Assembly: GCA_023957015.1 (NCBI GenBank)
Contig: JAMLHR010000006.1
Span: 1 to 64,000, forward strand
DNA length: 64,000 nucleotides
Reading direction: 5' to 3'
Source: Thermomicrobiales bacterium
GTDB lineage: Bacteria > Chloroflexota > Chloroflexia > Thermomicrobiales > UBA6265
The translations under genes were made by a program, and so were the position numbers. This document shows, piece by piece, positions 46,862 to 58,852 of this stretch (position 1 is its first letter; the number at the start of each line of letters is the position of its first letter). Under the pieces are notes generated by a model. It had not been told where the DNA came from, did not search any database, and saw only the letters and a list, made by a program, of their open reading frames with translations.

Positions 46862-47755
46862 TTACGCAGGACGACCTATACCGAAGAGATCGTGATTCTC
46901 TTCGGCCGGAAGATCCTCGCGTTCGCCCCATTCGTTCCAGGAGCCATCGTAGTTCGTCATCGTCGTCGCACCAGCGATCTCCAGACCAAACATGGCCTGT
47001 GTGGCAGTGACGCCACCGTTGCAATAGGCAACAATCGGCTGAGTCAAATCTAGACCGGCTTCGATCGCCATCTGCCGAATCTCTTCGGCCGATCGCCAAT
47101 TGCCCTCGTCGTTCACCATCGCTTTCGCCGGCAGGTTCACAGCACCGGGGATGTGTCCACCCCTACTCCCACGCTGCACGAGACCGTGGAATGTGTCAGC
47201 ATCACGCGCATCCACAATCTGGGCACCGCCATGGTTAACGACCTCCAGGACATCGTTCCATTCGGCCCGCAAATCCTCCTGCACCTTCGGTGTGAAAACC
47301 GCGTCAGTGCGGACATCGGTAGCATTCATCGTCATGGCACCATCGGCGGCCAGCCAGGCAGTGTAGCCACCCTCGAGAATCGAGACCGCTTCATGCCCCA
47401 TATAACGCAATGCCCACCAGAGTCGCGTGGCCAGGTGTCCGCCGGTGTCATCCACGATAACGACGTGAGTGTCGTCACCGATACCGCGACTCTCCATCAC
47501 TTGCGCGAACTCATCCGGTGGCGCAATCTGCGCCTTCACGGCCGCATCGGCATCGACGATATCCTTCGTCCAGTCGATAAACACCGAACCGGGAATGTGA
47601 TCGGCGGCATAGGCTTCGGGATGACCGGCGTAGGTCGCCTTCTGGCGACCGCCACCGAGGTCCTCGGACGTAACCGAGCCCCGAATGTCCACAACCACAA
47701 TGCTGTCATCGGACAGGTTTTCCTTCAACCAGGCAACAGAGACCAGATTGCTCAC
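46862..47755 (-). CDS. Sulfurtransferase with two rhodanese domains
   Basis: A 297-residue tandem-rhodanese protein, thiosulfate or 3-mercaptopyruvate sulfurtransferase. The N-terminal inactive domain has GHPEAYAADHIPGSVFIDW; the C-terminal domain has the persulfide cysteine in AYCNGGVTAT (usually C-G-S-G-V-T-A) and the GGHIPGAVNLP motif. The CNGGVTA loop differs from the classical CRKGVTA/CGSGVTA forms, so substrate is uncertain. GTG at 47755 follows AGGAGAAAGGA, a better site than upstream codons. Confidence 0.9.
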   Translation of the reverse strand: MSNLVSVAWLKENLSDDSIVVVDIRGSVTSEDLGGGRQKATYAGHPEAYAADHIPGSVFIDWTKDIVDADAAVKAQIAPPDEFAQVMESRGIGDDTHVVIVDDTGGHLATRLWWALRYMGHEAVSILEGGYTAWLAADGAMTMNATDVRTDAVFTPKVQEDLRAEWNDVLEVVNHGGAQIVDARDADTFHGLVQRGSRGGHIPGAVNLPAKAMVNDEGNWRSAEEIRQMAIEAGLDLTQPIVAYCNGGVTATQAMFGLEIAGATTMTNYDGSWNEWGEREDLPAEENHDLFGIGRPA

Positions 47756-47913
47756 GTGATGTCCTTTCTCCTCACAACTCGCTTTGCCATGATACCAGTG
47801 CTGGAGGTACTCCACGCGTAGCGTGCTGGGCAGTCTGCAGGAAGATATGAACGAGTTCCAGGTGACACAGCGACCGGCATGGTTGGTTCGCCTGGGCAGA
47901 CTGAGAAATCACT

Positions 47914-49308
47914 CTATCGCGCTCGCAGGCTGTCACCAGCGTGTGGATCGAGTCGCAAGGCCATCAGGAACGGGACGAGCGCGATCACCGCCATCGCCAG
48001 GAAGGCGAACGCATATGCGCCCTCAAGATCACTGCCCGGCAGGAACGCGCCCCAGTTGAATCCTGCCGTGATCGCCAGCATGGTGACGACAATGCCGATG
48101 GCACCAGCGACCTGCTGGACGGTTGCATAGAGTGCGCTGGCTTCTCGTGTAGTACCGCCCTTGGGTACATCACAAAACGCAAGCGTGTTGTATGCCGTGA
48201 ACCCGATGGATCTGAAGACGCCACTGACAAACACAATCATCGCGATCAGTACAAACGGCGTATTGGCGTTCAACAATGAGAACATCGCGATACTGGCGGA
48301 CACGCCGAATGTCGCGAACAAGAGGTTGTATCTGAAACCGAATCGATTCAGCATCCAGGTTGTGGCCGGTTTGATGGAGATGTTTCCGGCGAATACCCAC
48401 AGCACGGCAGCACCAGACTGTACCGGCGTCCAACCGAACACTTCCTGAAACAGCAACGGCAATATGAACGGGACGCTCCAGACGATCATGGCGTACATGA
48501 AGAACCCATAGGTCGATACCCGAAAGGTATAGATACGCAGCGTACGAAGGTTTAATAGCGGGGTCTCAGAGCGAAGCAGATGCCGCACCGCCAGGGTCAG
48601 CACACCTACGCCAGCAAGCAACACCACAACACCCTTGGCAGTCGAGTACGATTCCTCCGCCATCATGTGGGCACCCCAGGTAATGGCCCCCAAACTGCCC
48701 GTGGTGAGGACAGCACCGAATACATCCAACGGCGCGGTTTTCTGAGCGTCCGCTTCATCGATCAGAATCCAGGCGGCGACGAAACAGATGATACCAATGG
48801 GAATATTGATCAGGAACATCCAGTGCCAGGAAAGGTATTCGGTAATCACACCGCCAAGCAATGGCGCGATCACCGGTGCAATCAGGGCTGGCCAGATGAT
48901 ATAGGCCGTAATCCGAATCAGGTCTTCCTTGTCGGTATGCCCAAGCACCACCATACGCCCGACCGGCACCATCATGGCACCGCCCACGCCCTGAAGCACG
49001 CGCATGAAGATGAGCATCTCGACGTTCTGTGACAGCCCACATCCCAACGATGCGAGTGTGAAGATGACGATGGCACTGAGGAAGATAGCGCGACTGCCAT
49101 AGCGCTGGGTCAACCATCCGCTGAGTGGAATAAGCGTCGCTAGCGCCAGCAGATAGGCGGTCACGACCAGGCTGACCGTGCTCGTACTCGCATTCAGGGA
49201 TGCACTCATTTGCGGGATGGCGGTAGTAACGATCGTGCCATCCAGGTTTTCCATGAAGTAACAGGCGGCAACCAGCAACGCGGTGTTCCGCAGTCTGCGA
49301 TCAATCAC
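47914..49308 (-). CDS. MFS multidrug efflux transporter, DHA2/EmrB type
   Basis: A 464-residue protein with about 14 hydrophobic segments. The motif C-like ENLDGTIVTTAIPQM in helix 1 and LSGWLTQRYGSRAIFL in loop 2-3 are typical of drug:H+ antiporter-2 exporters. Many export drugs, dyes or fatty acids. GTGA overlap links its start to the tautomerase-family gene upstream. The pair suggests removal of a related aromatic compound, but that is a guess. Confidence 0.87.
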   Translation of the reverse strand: MIDRRLRNTALLVAACYFMENLDGTIVTTAIPQMSASLNASTSTVSLVVTAYLLALATLIPLSGWLTQRYGSRAIFLSAIVIFTLASLGCGLSQNVEMLIFMRVLQGVGGAMMVPVGRMVVLGHTDKEDLIRITAYIIWPALIAPVIAPLLGGVITEYLSWHWMFLINIPIGIICFVAAWILIDEADAQKTAPLDVFGAVLTTGSLGAITWGAHMMAEESYSTAKGVVVLLAGVGVLTLAVRHLLRSETPLLNLRTLRIYTFRVSTYGFFMYAMIVWSVPFILPLLFQEVFGWTPVQSGAAVLWVFAGNISIKPATTWMLNRFGFRYNLLFATFGVSASIAMFSLLNANTPFVLIAMIVFVSGVFRSIGFTAYNTLAFCDVPKGGTTREASALYATVQQVAGAIGIVVTMLAITAGFNWGAFLPGSDLEGAYAFAFLAMAVIALVPFLMALRLDPHAGDSLRAR

Positions 49309-49712
49309 TTGTCACTGCTCACAGGATGATCAACCCGATAGTTCAGTGTTAGTTCGTCTCCTGGCATGCTACGAATCAACCAATCATGACGGGGAGACTC
49401 CGTGATCACGAGTTCGATATCCTGTGCCTCTACTCCACACATCCTCTGCAAATTGGTCAGCACCGCTGCATAGAACGCCTTCTTGGTCTCGAGGGGACGC
49501 CCTTCAAACATCATCACTTCGATAATGAGATACCGTTCCGTTCGGTCGGAAGGAGCGATCAGCTGCCATGGCTCCAGTGGGAGGAAACGATGGAAACGCT
49601 TCCCCTCCGGCAAGCCGAGTGCAGCCACGCTCGCGGCATGAATCGCATCAGATAGAGTGGATGAGTTCTCGGACAGGAAGGTCTTGTGTCCGTAAATCTT
49701 GAACTGGGACAT
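49305..49712 (-). CDS. Tautomerase-family protein (Tautomerase_2-like)
   Basis: A 135-residue small protein resembling the 4-oxalocrotonate tautomerase superfamily, long (MSAD-like) type. FHRFLPLEPWQLIAPSDRTERY and EVMMFEGRPLETKKAFYAAV match the family; an N-terminal Pro at residue 2 is not present (MSQFKIYGHK), so catalytic tautomerase activity is doubtful. It is translationally coupled to the MFS gene. Substrate unknown. Confidence 0.75.
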   Translation of the reverse strand: MSQFKIYGHKTFLSENSSTLSDAIHAASVAALGLPEGKRFHRFLPLEPWQLIAPSDRTERYLIIEVMMFEGRPLETKKAFYAAVLTNLQRMCGVEAQDIELVITESPRHDWLIRSMPGDELTLNYRVDHPVSSDK

Positions 49713-49732
49713 GCACGTATCCCCGCTATGAG

Positions 49733-51232
49733 CTAAATGTTGCTACCGTAACCCTCGAGACCGAGAACATCCCGGATAATGTCCTCACCCGCCAGCAACG
49801 TGCGCTCATAATCGGTCGCGGCTGCAGTGCGCAGCGGGAAGATGTCATCAAACACTCCGCGCGCCATCTCGGCGGGGAAGCTCCGTTCCAGGATATGCGC
49901 AACGATCGAAACCGCCGTCGATGCCCCAGGGCTGGCACCCAACAGTCCGGCAATTGTGCCATCCGCGGATGAGACGATTTCGGTACCAAACTCCAGCTTG
50001 CCGTGGCGATTGGCACCGGGCTTCAGCGTCTGTACACGCATTCCGGCATTGTGCAACACCCACTCGCTATCCTGTGCCGAAGGTATGAAGTCGCGAAGCA
50101 CATCCATTTTGGCACCCTGCTTCAACAGGACCTGACCAATGAGGTACTTCGTCAGACCAAATTCATCGTGGGCGACATCAAGATAGGTCCTGAGGTTATT
50201 CGGTTTGATCGATCGGAACAGATCGGTCCAGGAACCTGCCTTGAGGAATCGTGGTTCAACACCAGCGAAAGGTCCGAACAGCAACACCCGCTGACCGTCG
50301 ATCACGCGCGAATCCAGGTGAGGCATGCTCATCGGGGGAGCGTTTAACTGCGGCTGCCCATAGACCTTGGCGGCATGCCTCGCGATCAACTCCGGATCGG
50401 TGCAATGGAGGAACTGTCCACTGACGGGAAACCCGCCATAGCCCTTGGCTTCATCAATTCCCGATGCCTGCAACAGATGCAGTGCGGTGCCACCAGCTCC
50501 AACGAAAACAAAGCGAGCGTCGAAGAACTTCTTCCCGCCGCCGTCGCGGTTCACGACTTTGACCCGCCAGTCGTCACCGCGACGTGAGAGGCCGGTGACC
50601 TGGTGTCGTGTGAACAGGTGCATACCACCATTCATGGCGCTTTGCACCAGTTGCGCAGTAAGTTCACCAAAGTTGACATCGGTACCAGCCACCGAGCGAG
50701 TCATTGCGATCGGAGTAGAGCCACCTCGTCCCTCGAACATCAATGGTGCCCATTGCACCAACTGATCGGAATCATCACTGAACACCATCGTGCGGAATGG
50801 CGCCTTGTGAGCGAGGGCATCGTAACGCTTCCGTAGAAAGGCAACGTCGGTTTCGCCGGAGACATAGCTCACATGGGGGATGGAACGAATGAAGCGATCC
50901 GGTTGAACCAGGGAGCCGCGTTGAACAAGCTCCGCCCAATATCGCAATGATTCCTGAAACTGGGTGTTGACTGTCAGTGCTTTGGCAGTAGAGACTGAGC
51001 CGTTCTTCTGTAAGGGCGTGTAGTTCAACTCACAAAGACCAGCGTGACCGGTGCCCGCATTGTTCCAGGCATTGGAACTCTCGGTGGCGACGGACTCCGC
51101 CCGTTCAAACATCGCGATCGACCAGTCGGGACGCATCAGCTGAATCATCGTCGCCATCGTGGCACTCATGATGCCACCACCAATCAGGACAATATCGACC
51201 GTTGATGCTGAATCGTCACCCACTGCTACCAC
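49733..51232 (-). CDS. mqo: Malate:quinone oxidoreductase
   Basis: A 499-residue FAD-dependent membrane-associated enzyme passing malate electrons to quinone. FAD binding is DIVLIGGGIMSATMATMI near residue 12; NNAGTGHAGLCELNYTP and the FGPFAGVEPRFLK block are Mqo-specific. The C-terminus GASPGASTAVSIV closes the flavin site. GTG start at 51232 (or 51223). Complements the NAD-linked mdh in this window, letting the TCA cycle feed the respiratory chain directly. Confidence 0.95.
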   Translation of the reverse strand: MVAVGDDSASTVDIVLIGGGIMSATMATMIQLMRPDWSIAMFERAESVATESSNAWNNAGTGHAGLCELNYTPLQKNGSVSTAKALTVNTQFQESLRYWAELVQRGSLVQPDRFIRSIPHVSYVSGETDVAFLRKRYDALAHKAPFRTMVFSDDSDQLVQWAPLMFEGRGGSTPIAMTRSVAGTDVNFGELTAQLVQSAMNGGMHLFTRHQVTGLSRRGDDWRVKVVNRDGGGKKFFDARFVFVGAGGTALHLLQASGIDEAKGYGGFPVSGQFLHCTDPELIARHAAKVYGQPQLNAPPMSMPHLDSRVIDGQRVLLFGPFAGVEPRFLKAGSWTDLFRSIKPNNLRTYLDVAHDEFGLTKYLIGQVLLKQGAKMDVLRDFIPSAQDSEWVLHNAGMRVQTLKPGANRHGKLEFGTEIVSSADGTIAGLLGASPGASTAVSIVAHILERSFPAEMARGVFDDIFPLRTAAATDYERTLLAGEDIIRDVLGLEGYGSNI

Positions 51233-51344
51233 TCACCCATTCATACGCGCAGCGAGAGCCACATCCATATGCGTGGCCCCACAAGGTAAACTACACCAAC
51301 ATGAGCATCGCCACCAGCCATGGTGCCACCAGGACTTCTCCAGA

Positions 51345-51998
51345 ATGAATGCACCGTATCGAATGGTTCGTGCGGACGGCTCGCATGAAATCGAGATCAA
51401 GAAATCACGGTTCATCTGCCACCTCTTCCGCGTGACCTCGGAAGGTGAAGCCCGCCAACACATTGAGACCGTGCGCAAGGAACACTGGAACGCGAATCAC
51501 AATTGCACGGCCTGGATCATCGGTGAAGGTCAGGCCAGCCAGCGATCCAGTGACGATGGCGAACCCTCTGGCACCGCAGGCATGCCGATGCTGGAGGTAC
51601 TGCGCAAGCGCGGCGTAACCGATACGCTCGCGATCGTGACCCGTTACTTCGGTGGGATCATGCTCGGTGCGGGTGGATTGATCCGCGCCTATGGTGGTGC
51701 CGTCAGCGAGACGCTGGATAGTATCGGTATCGTCGAACGCAAGCCTCTGGCAATCGTGCAAGCAAGCGCCAGCTACGATGATGCCGGTCGCATCGAAAAC
51801 GCGATCCGGGCGAAAGATCTCCCGCTAACCGATGTCGCCTACACAACTGATGTCAGATTCGAACTGGCCATGCCAGAGTCTGAGGTGGAGCCCTTCGCGA
51901 CCTGGCTTCAGGAACTCACCAACGGCGGTACGCACGCTACCATTGTCGGTGAAAGATACGTCGAGGTTACAGCACCGTTGCTGCTGATCGAGATCTGA
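51345..51998 (+). CDS. YigZ/IMPACT-family protein
   Basis: A 217-residue member of UPF0029. The N-terminal IMPACT domain has FICHLFRV, HNCTAWIIG, SSDDGEPSGTAGMPML and VTRYFGGIMLGAGGLIRAY, all family signatures. A C-terminal EF-G-like DUF1949 domain follows (ITDVRFEL-type sequence VAYTTDVRFELAMPESEV). Role in translation or stress is suggested for relatives. ATG at 51345 is preceded by AGGA; upstream reading overlaps the divergent mqo start. Confidence 0.9.
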   Translation: MNAPYRMVRADGSHEIEIKKSRFICHLFRVTSEGEARQHIETVRKEHWNANHNCTAWIIGEGQASQRSSDDGEPSGTAGMPMLEVLRKRGVTDTLAIVTRYFGGIMLGAGGLIRAYGGAVSETLDSIGIVERKPLAIVQASASYDDAGRIENAIRAKDLPLTDVAYTTDVRFELAMPESEVEPFATWLQELTNGGTHATIVGERYVEVTAPLLLIEI

Positions 51999-52010
51999 TA
52001 GGAGTTCCTG

Positions 52011-52271
52011 ATGGAGATCAAACCAGGCATCACCGTAACCATTGATCCACACCGTTGCATTGGCATGGCCAAATGCACCACCGCAGCACCTGGCATCTAT
52101 ACGATCGACGAAGAGACGCGAAAGGCCGTCATCGAGCATCCTGACGATGCCACCATCGAGCAGATCTTCGCCGGTGCTCGTGTTTGCCCAACCCAGGCGA
52201 TCGCGATCCACCAGTATGGTCGTCGCGTATACCCGCAGATTGTCCCACCCATGCCAGGTGACAAGAAATAA
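52011..52271 (+). CDS. Single-cluster ferredoxin (3Fe-4S/4Fe-4S type)
   Basis: An 86-residue ferredoxin. Cluster cysteines are in HRCIGMAKC and ARVCPTQAI; the CxxxxxC-n-CP spacing with Ala or Met in place of one of the central cysteines indicates one 3Fe-4S (or variant) cluster, as in P450-linked ferredoxins. ATAGGAG precedes the ATG. It is 12 bases after yigZ. Partner enzymes are not adjacent; the reductase at 24.7 kb is a candidate. Confidence 0.88.
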   Translation: MEIKPGITVTIDPHRCIGMAKCTTAAPGIYTIDEETRKAVIEHPDDATIEQIFAGARVCPTQAIAIHQYGRRVYPQIVPPMPGDKK

Positions 52272-52357
52272 GAAGTCATTCCCATCGAGATGCGTGACAC
52301 TACGTTCAAACACCGATGTTCATGTAGCAAGCATCACGATATCGATGGAGGTCCACT

Positions 52358-52825
52358 ATGAAACTCGACGAGATCACACATCTCATCAATACCGATCCCT
52401 TCGTACAGGAGCTTACTGCGGCACCGATTCCGGCGCGGCTCGCATACATCGGTATTGATGGTCATCCACGAGTCATACCGGTCAGTTATCTCTGGAACGG
52501 GACTCACTTCGTCTTCGCCTCGCCTCCCGATTGGTACAAGATCAAGTCGATCGTGGCCCATCCTGAGGTTGCGTTCACGGTAGATACAACGGACTTCCCA
52601 CCTCTGATCCTCTCCGTTCGGGGAACGGCGGAGGTGCTCTTCGATCAGGGTTTGCCGGAAGAATACGTTGAGGCATCTCGCCGCATTGTCGGTGAGGACA
52701 AGATGCCGGATTGGGAACGAGCCGTCCGGGCCGAGAACCGCAATATGGCCCTGGTGCGCATTACACCAACCTGGATCAAAGTGGTGGACTTTGTCTCTCG
52801 CTATCCCGGACCAACGCCATCCTAA
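52358..52825 (+). CDS. Pyridoxamine 5'-phosphate oxidase-related flavin/F420-binding protein
   Basis: A 155-residue split-barrel protein. PARLAYIGIDGHPRVIPVSYLW and FVFASPPDWYKIKSIVAHPEVAFTV fit the PPOx/F420-dependent class found in actinobacteria and Chloroflexota. Substrate unknown. GGAGG precedes the ATG at 52358. It follows the ferredoxin gene with an 86-base gap. Confidence 0.82.
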   Translation: MKLDEITHLINTDPFVQELTAAPIPARLAYIGIDGHPRVIPVSYLWNGTHFVFASPPDWYKIKSIVAHPEVAFTVDTTDFPPLILSVRGTAEVLFDQGLPEEYVEASRRIVGEDKMPDWERAVRAENRNMALVRITPTWIKVVDFVSRYPGPTPS

Positions 52826-52922
52826 ACGCGGAGACTGGCTGGCGCTGGGTTAGCGCCAACCAGTCCTGCATTCCATCAAACGAGATAGATCCTTACCGCG
52901 GGTTCCTTATCAACAAGGTATC

Positions 52923-52975
52923 GATAGAGGGGAAGATCGTCCGCCCCCTAAGGGGAGACTAGCTCCCCTGCTACC
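52923..52975 (-). repeat. Dispersed hairpin repeat, copy D
   Basis: On the minus strand: GGTAGCAGGGGAG, CTAGT, CTCCCCT (52951-52975), then a second GC-rich stretch ending CCCCTCTATC. It has the same outer symmetry as copy B and lies between two converging genes. Confidence 0.6.
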
Positions 52976-53017
52976 GATCTAGACCAAAGGTGACGCATCC
53001 GGAACCCACTCTGGGAT

Positions 53018-54463
53018 CTATGGCTGCAGTTCGCCGATTTCCTCGACATCCCAGGTGAGATTGAGCGCACCACCGTTGTAGAACACGCCGTCCACGTAGT
53101 TCGCGTAGACCTCAGCAATGGTCTCTGGCGCGGCCGTCAGTTGAGTGTAGACCACGGTGCCATCGTCCTGGAAACTGCCATCCATGATCACCACGATCGG
53201 TTCATCAGCGAGATTCGTCGTGACATAGATGATGCTGGCGGAATCACGTGTCTGGGCGGAATCAATGATGACCGCATCCGCTCCCACACCGCTCAGATAC
53301 TCTTCTGTCTGCCAATAATCCAACAACGTTCTGGGAGTGAAGTCCATCGTGTAGTCGACGGTGACAAAGACATAGCCCAATCCATCGGTGGTCTGCAGGG
53401 TCAAGGAATCCCAACCATCAGGGTCGATCAGAATCGCGCTTTCGTAATCAACCGGGAACTCCCATAAATCCAGGTCCCATTCGATGGTGGCACCATGCGT
53501 TGGACTCTCCCAGGTGGCATCATCGATCAATCCCAGATCGGCCCAACCACCATCCTCGGGCTCGTCCGTCTGCGTATTAGTGGTGGTTCGGTCAGTGCTC
53601 GTTCCCTTGCTCCCGGAGGTCTCGGAGTCATTGGTCTGGTCTGAGTCGACGACGGTGGTACGGCTGGTACGGGTCGTAGTGCTCGTCTGCCCGGAGGTCT
53701 CATCCGTCTTCACAGTACCGGTTCGACTCGTCCGTGATGTAGTGGTGGTGGTTTCGGTTTGATCGGTGGTCTCATCTTCGTCTGTCGAGACAGTGCGACT
53801 GGTGCGAGATGTCGTTCCGGTCTGGGTGGTAGTCTCCTCGTCCTCTGCTGGCGTCGATTCGGTATCGTCCAGCGGCATACCGATCAGTTCCGCGATCGTC
53901 GGCAGATCCGGATTCAGGGGAACAGAGAGTCCACCAACGGTGATCAGGTCCTGCGCCAGCTGCATATCCGGTATCAGATCGATATCGATAGAGAACTGCA
54001 TATAGGCGAAGTCCACATCGCCAAAGACATCGACCTCGTACTCGTAGTACACGTATAGCGGCTCACCATCGATCTCGGCTTCGCCCAGGAACCAGGCAGT
54101 ATCGACATCGGACTCGGTATCCAACAGAACCCAGGAATCGTAGAACGCTTCCATATTCTCAAGCGTGATCTCGGTATAGAGCTCGGCATCTGTTGGACCG
54201 TCGATCAGAATGAGTTCGTAGGTGGAGTAGCTCGACCAAATCCAGATGTATTCTTCCTGGAAGGTAGTGTTGACACTAAACTCGTACTGGTCTGGGACAA
54301 ACTGGAGAGCACCGCTCTCGCCGATCTCAATGTCATCGCCAGTGATCTGCGAGGTAAACACGGTATCGAGTTCCGAGGGCTGGGCCGATACCGATACCAA
54401 TGGAACAAACACCAGCAGGATCGCGGTGAACAGCCCGGCGGCTGTGCGAACCAATTGTTTCAT
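53018..54463 (-). CDS. Secreted paralogue P1, Thr/Ser/Arg-rich linker protein
   Basis: The only intact member of the array, 481 residues. A signal peptide (GLFTAILLVFVPLVSVSAQP, residues 10-29) opens it. The N-domain (30-195) starts VFTSQITGDDIEIG, is acidic and aromatic-rich, and ends ITVGGLSVPLNPDLP. A 130-residue linker of TSRTSRT-like units with Asp/Glu follows, then a C-domain from DATWESPTHGATIEWD to the end with GSFQDDGTVVYTQL and VYANYVDGVFYNGG. AAGGGG precedes ATG at 54463. I cannot name a family; an extracellular or surface role is implied only by the signal. Confidence 0.8.
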   Translation of the reverse strand: MKQLVRTAAGLFTAILLVFVPLVSVSAQPSELDTVFTSQITGDDIEIGESGALQFVPDQYEFSVNTTFQEEYIWIWSSYSTYELILIDGPTDAELYTEITLENMEAFYDSWVLLDTESDVDTAWFLGEAEIDGEPLYVYYEYEVDVFGDVDFAYMQFSIDIDLIPDMQLAQDLITVGGLSVPLNPDLPTIAELIGMPLDDTESTPAEDEETTTQTGTTSRTSRTVSTDEDETTDQTETTTTTSRTSRTGTVKTDETSGQTSTTTRTSRTTVVDSDQTNDSETSGSKGTSTDRTTTNTQTDEPEDGGWADLGLIDDATWESPTHGATIEWDLDLWEFPVDYESAILIDPDGWDSLTLQTTDGLGYVFVTVDYTMDFTPRTLLDYWQTEEYLSGVGADAVIIDSAQTRDSASIIYVTTNLADEPIVVIMDGSFQDDGTVVYTQLTAAPETIAEVYANYVDGVFYNGGALNLTWDVEEIGELQP

Positions 54464-54609
54464 GTGTTCCCCTTCTAGAGTCATCAATCGCGTTCGTACC
54501 TGAACCACTAACGCCAGAGGCAGGATCGAAGTTCCAACAAACGCACCCTCTCAATTGCCGATCGCGCGCTCCGATGGGCTAATCAGGTAGTTCCGCTGAG
54601 TACCTCTAC

Positions 54610-55782
54610 CTACGGAACCAAAGCCTCGATATACTCCACATCCCAGGTCAGATCCAGCAGTCCGCCATTGACCCGAACGCCATTGGCATAGTTAGCGTAG
54701 GCCGTAGCTATCGCCTCCGGGCTGGTGGTGAGCTCGGTGTAGATCATCGTACCGTCGTCCTGGAAACTGACATCTATGATCACAACCACTGCTCGGTTTT
54801 CGGCGTTAACGGTGGTATAGACCACACTGGCTGAGGTCTCAGACCGGGCGGCATCCAGAATAACGAAATCAGATTCGAGACTGACGGGATACTCATCGAG
54901 CTGCCACTCAGCAAGCACGGTCTCTGGCGTATCATCACCACTCGTATCAACATAAATGCTGACATAGCCCCGACCGTCGATGGTCAGTAACGTCAGCACA
55001 TCCCAACACCTTCCGGGCTCGAGAAGATAGCGAAGTCGTAACTGAACGGGAATCTTTCACAGACTCGCATCCCCTCCCGCGAGGTGCCAAGGGTTGGACT
55101 GGTCAGCCCGGCATCGCCATCGAGACCTAGCTCAAGCCATCTATCCGCTTCATTCGCTACCGGAGTGGCATATTGAAACGGGCATACCAACGATATCCGG
55201 AAATCGCGTTTTTATCAGGATTCAGTGGCACAGAGAGTCCGCCAACGGTCAACTCTCGTTGAGCCCGCAGCATATCGAAATAAAAATCAGCCTTGGTAAG
55301 GAAACTGCATATACGCCAGGTCGATATCGCCGAATACACCCACCTGATACTCGAAGTACACAGAGTATCAGGTGTCCATCCATATCTGCTTCACCGAGGA
55401 ACCAGGTGGTATCCACATCGATGGACTGATCAGGAATCTCCAGGAGCTATAGAACGCCTCAAGATTGGGGATGGTGGCTTCCATGTGCACTTGCGCATCA
55501 GACGGCGTGTCCACCAGGATGAGTTCATGGGATATTGTACGTGGACTCCGCTAAAACCAGATGTACTCCTCCTGAGTAGCAGGGTCATCGACGGCAAACT
55601 CGTACTGGCCGGGTGAAAAACCAGGCCACCCGGGTCTTTCAACACGACGTCGATATCAGCAATCTGCGCAGTAAGACACTCTATCTGTACTGGTTGGGCG
55701 AGCCGAAGCTGTCACCAGAGAGTAGGAACATCAGCAGCATCGCTGCCAGCGACACGACACCTCTTCGGAGTGGACTGTTCAT
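54610..55782 (-). pseudogene. Secreted paralogue P2, broken by several frameshifts
   Basis: A P1-like protein in pieces. ATG at 55782 starts a signal peptide (MNSPLRRGVVSLAAMLL...). Frame shifts follow; VGGLSVPLNPD (near 55220) and the C-terminal piece 54610-54999 (DVSFQDDGTMIYTELTTSPE, NYANGVRVNGG) line up with P1. There is no long Thr/Arg linker. Several small indels are needed, so decay or error. Confidence 0.7.
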
Positions 55783-55894
55783 AGGTCACCCTTCATTGCC
55801 TGAAGACACGGAGATGCTAGTGAGCGAATCACGCTGTCAGGGATGAGGGTTCCAATGACGATGCCGAATGTAACTCCGGCATCGTCGATAACAT

Positions 55895-57014
55895 TCAGAA
55901 ACTAGCTACGCCACACGGAGGCTGGAATCTATGCAAGGCGAACATGCGATACCTCGTACCCGCTGGTTCATTCAGTTCTACTCCCAGGGCATCGTCGGCA
56001 TCAATAACCACGGCGAGTTAGTCGAAGATATCATCCGCGTTAGCGTCCCCGACTCTGGCGGACTTCCATGTATCTGCGAGAAAGCGATCTCATCGCACCA
56101 GGTCTCATAAAGCCCGGCAGCGAACTTTCGGATGCGGGGGCAATCAGCTCCGCGAAACGCTCCGGGTAGAGGAGCCATTCATCGGCGATCCCATCGATAT
56201 CGGCAAGCGCCTGGTCGGTTGCGCTCTTTGAGGACGTCGGGTCAGTGAGGATACCTAGTGATTGGGCGAAGATGAGGAACGTCTCCTGGAACTTTCAACC
56301 GGTGAGCACGTACGGTTTCGCGATAGCTATCATCATCGCGAGTGGTTGTCTTGTCCGACGCAGAGCGTGAACTTCGCGATGAGCGGGTTGTCGTTGTTGT
56401 GGTCGTGCTTGAACTCCGTGAGGTTCGGGAGGATCGTGTACTGGTTGTGGCCACTGGTGTAATCGCTGCTACGAGTCCAACGGAATCACTGTCTTCCAGG
56501 AAGAGGAATGGTGGCATCCCATCGACCGTCACTAGCTGGAAGGCGTTGATTACCACTCTTCAAACTCATCTACCGAACTGCGGAACGAGATGACCCAGAT
56601 CATAGCGGATACGCTCCCATCTGCAGGCTCACGATACAGCGCCGTCGGTACACCACCGGGTTTCAGCGTGCATCAATGCCAGGCCCCCATCGTCGAACGC
56701 GTCAGTCTGAATCACCTCAGCGTTTGCAATGTCGGCTTGCAGATCGGCGATAGACGATTCCATGAAAGCCTCTGGATCATCAATGGTTGGGAAAAACTCG
56801 ATATACCCTGCGTTGGCATCCCGGATCACCTCAACAGCGGATTCGGCGCCGTTCTCGACGCCGGACTCATCGAACAGTGAATCCGGAATCACTTATCGAT
56901 TGTGGAACCGGTGAGTTCGGTCTGATAGGTTGTCTCACCTGCCTGAGCAGCAATGCGGGTTGCAGTCAGTGCGAATGCGGCGGCGCCAGTGGTTACGAAT
57001 ACTCGACGATTCAT
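55895..57014 (-). pseudogene. Secreted paralogue P3, broken by several frameshifts
   Basis: ATG at 57014 with AAGGAG upstream and a signal peptide RRVFVTTGAAAFALTATRIA. The start of the family domain YQTELTGSTIDK then shifts; FFPTIDDPEAFMESSIADLQ, a TRSSRTSRSSSTTTTTTTRS linker (56330-56470) and a tail with VVIDADDALGVELNEP (ending about 55895) are found in different frames. The 3' boundary is approximate. Fewer matches to P1 than P2 shows. Confidence 0.6.
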
Positions 57015-57111
57015 CCAGGTCTCCTTACCGATGACTGGTCGTTGACATAGTTGTTTACGTTGTAACGAGATCATACACACTATGGTTCCATAATGGAAGC
57101 GCCCGAAAAAT

Positions 57112-57145
57112 GGAACACTCCGGGCCAGCTGGCCCGGAGTGTTCC
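57112..57145 (-). terminator. Rho-independent terminator of groL
   Basis: Perfect 15-base arms around AGCT (57112-57126, 57131-57145), followed on the minus strand by ATTTTTC, 23 bases beyond the groL stop. Confidence 0.85.
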
Positions 57146-57168
57146 GTGAACGTGTGATATTCGCTGGA

Positions 57169-58852
<1,684 letters not shown>

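Noticed and set aside
53580-53860. CRISPR-like or DNA tandem repeat in the P1 linker
   Set aside because: The repetition is at codon level in a coding linker (TSRTSRT units) with variable spacing and no spacers.
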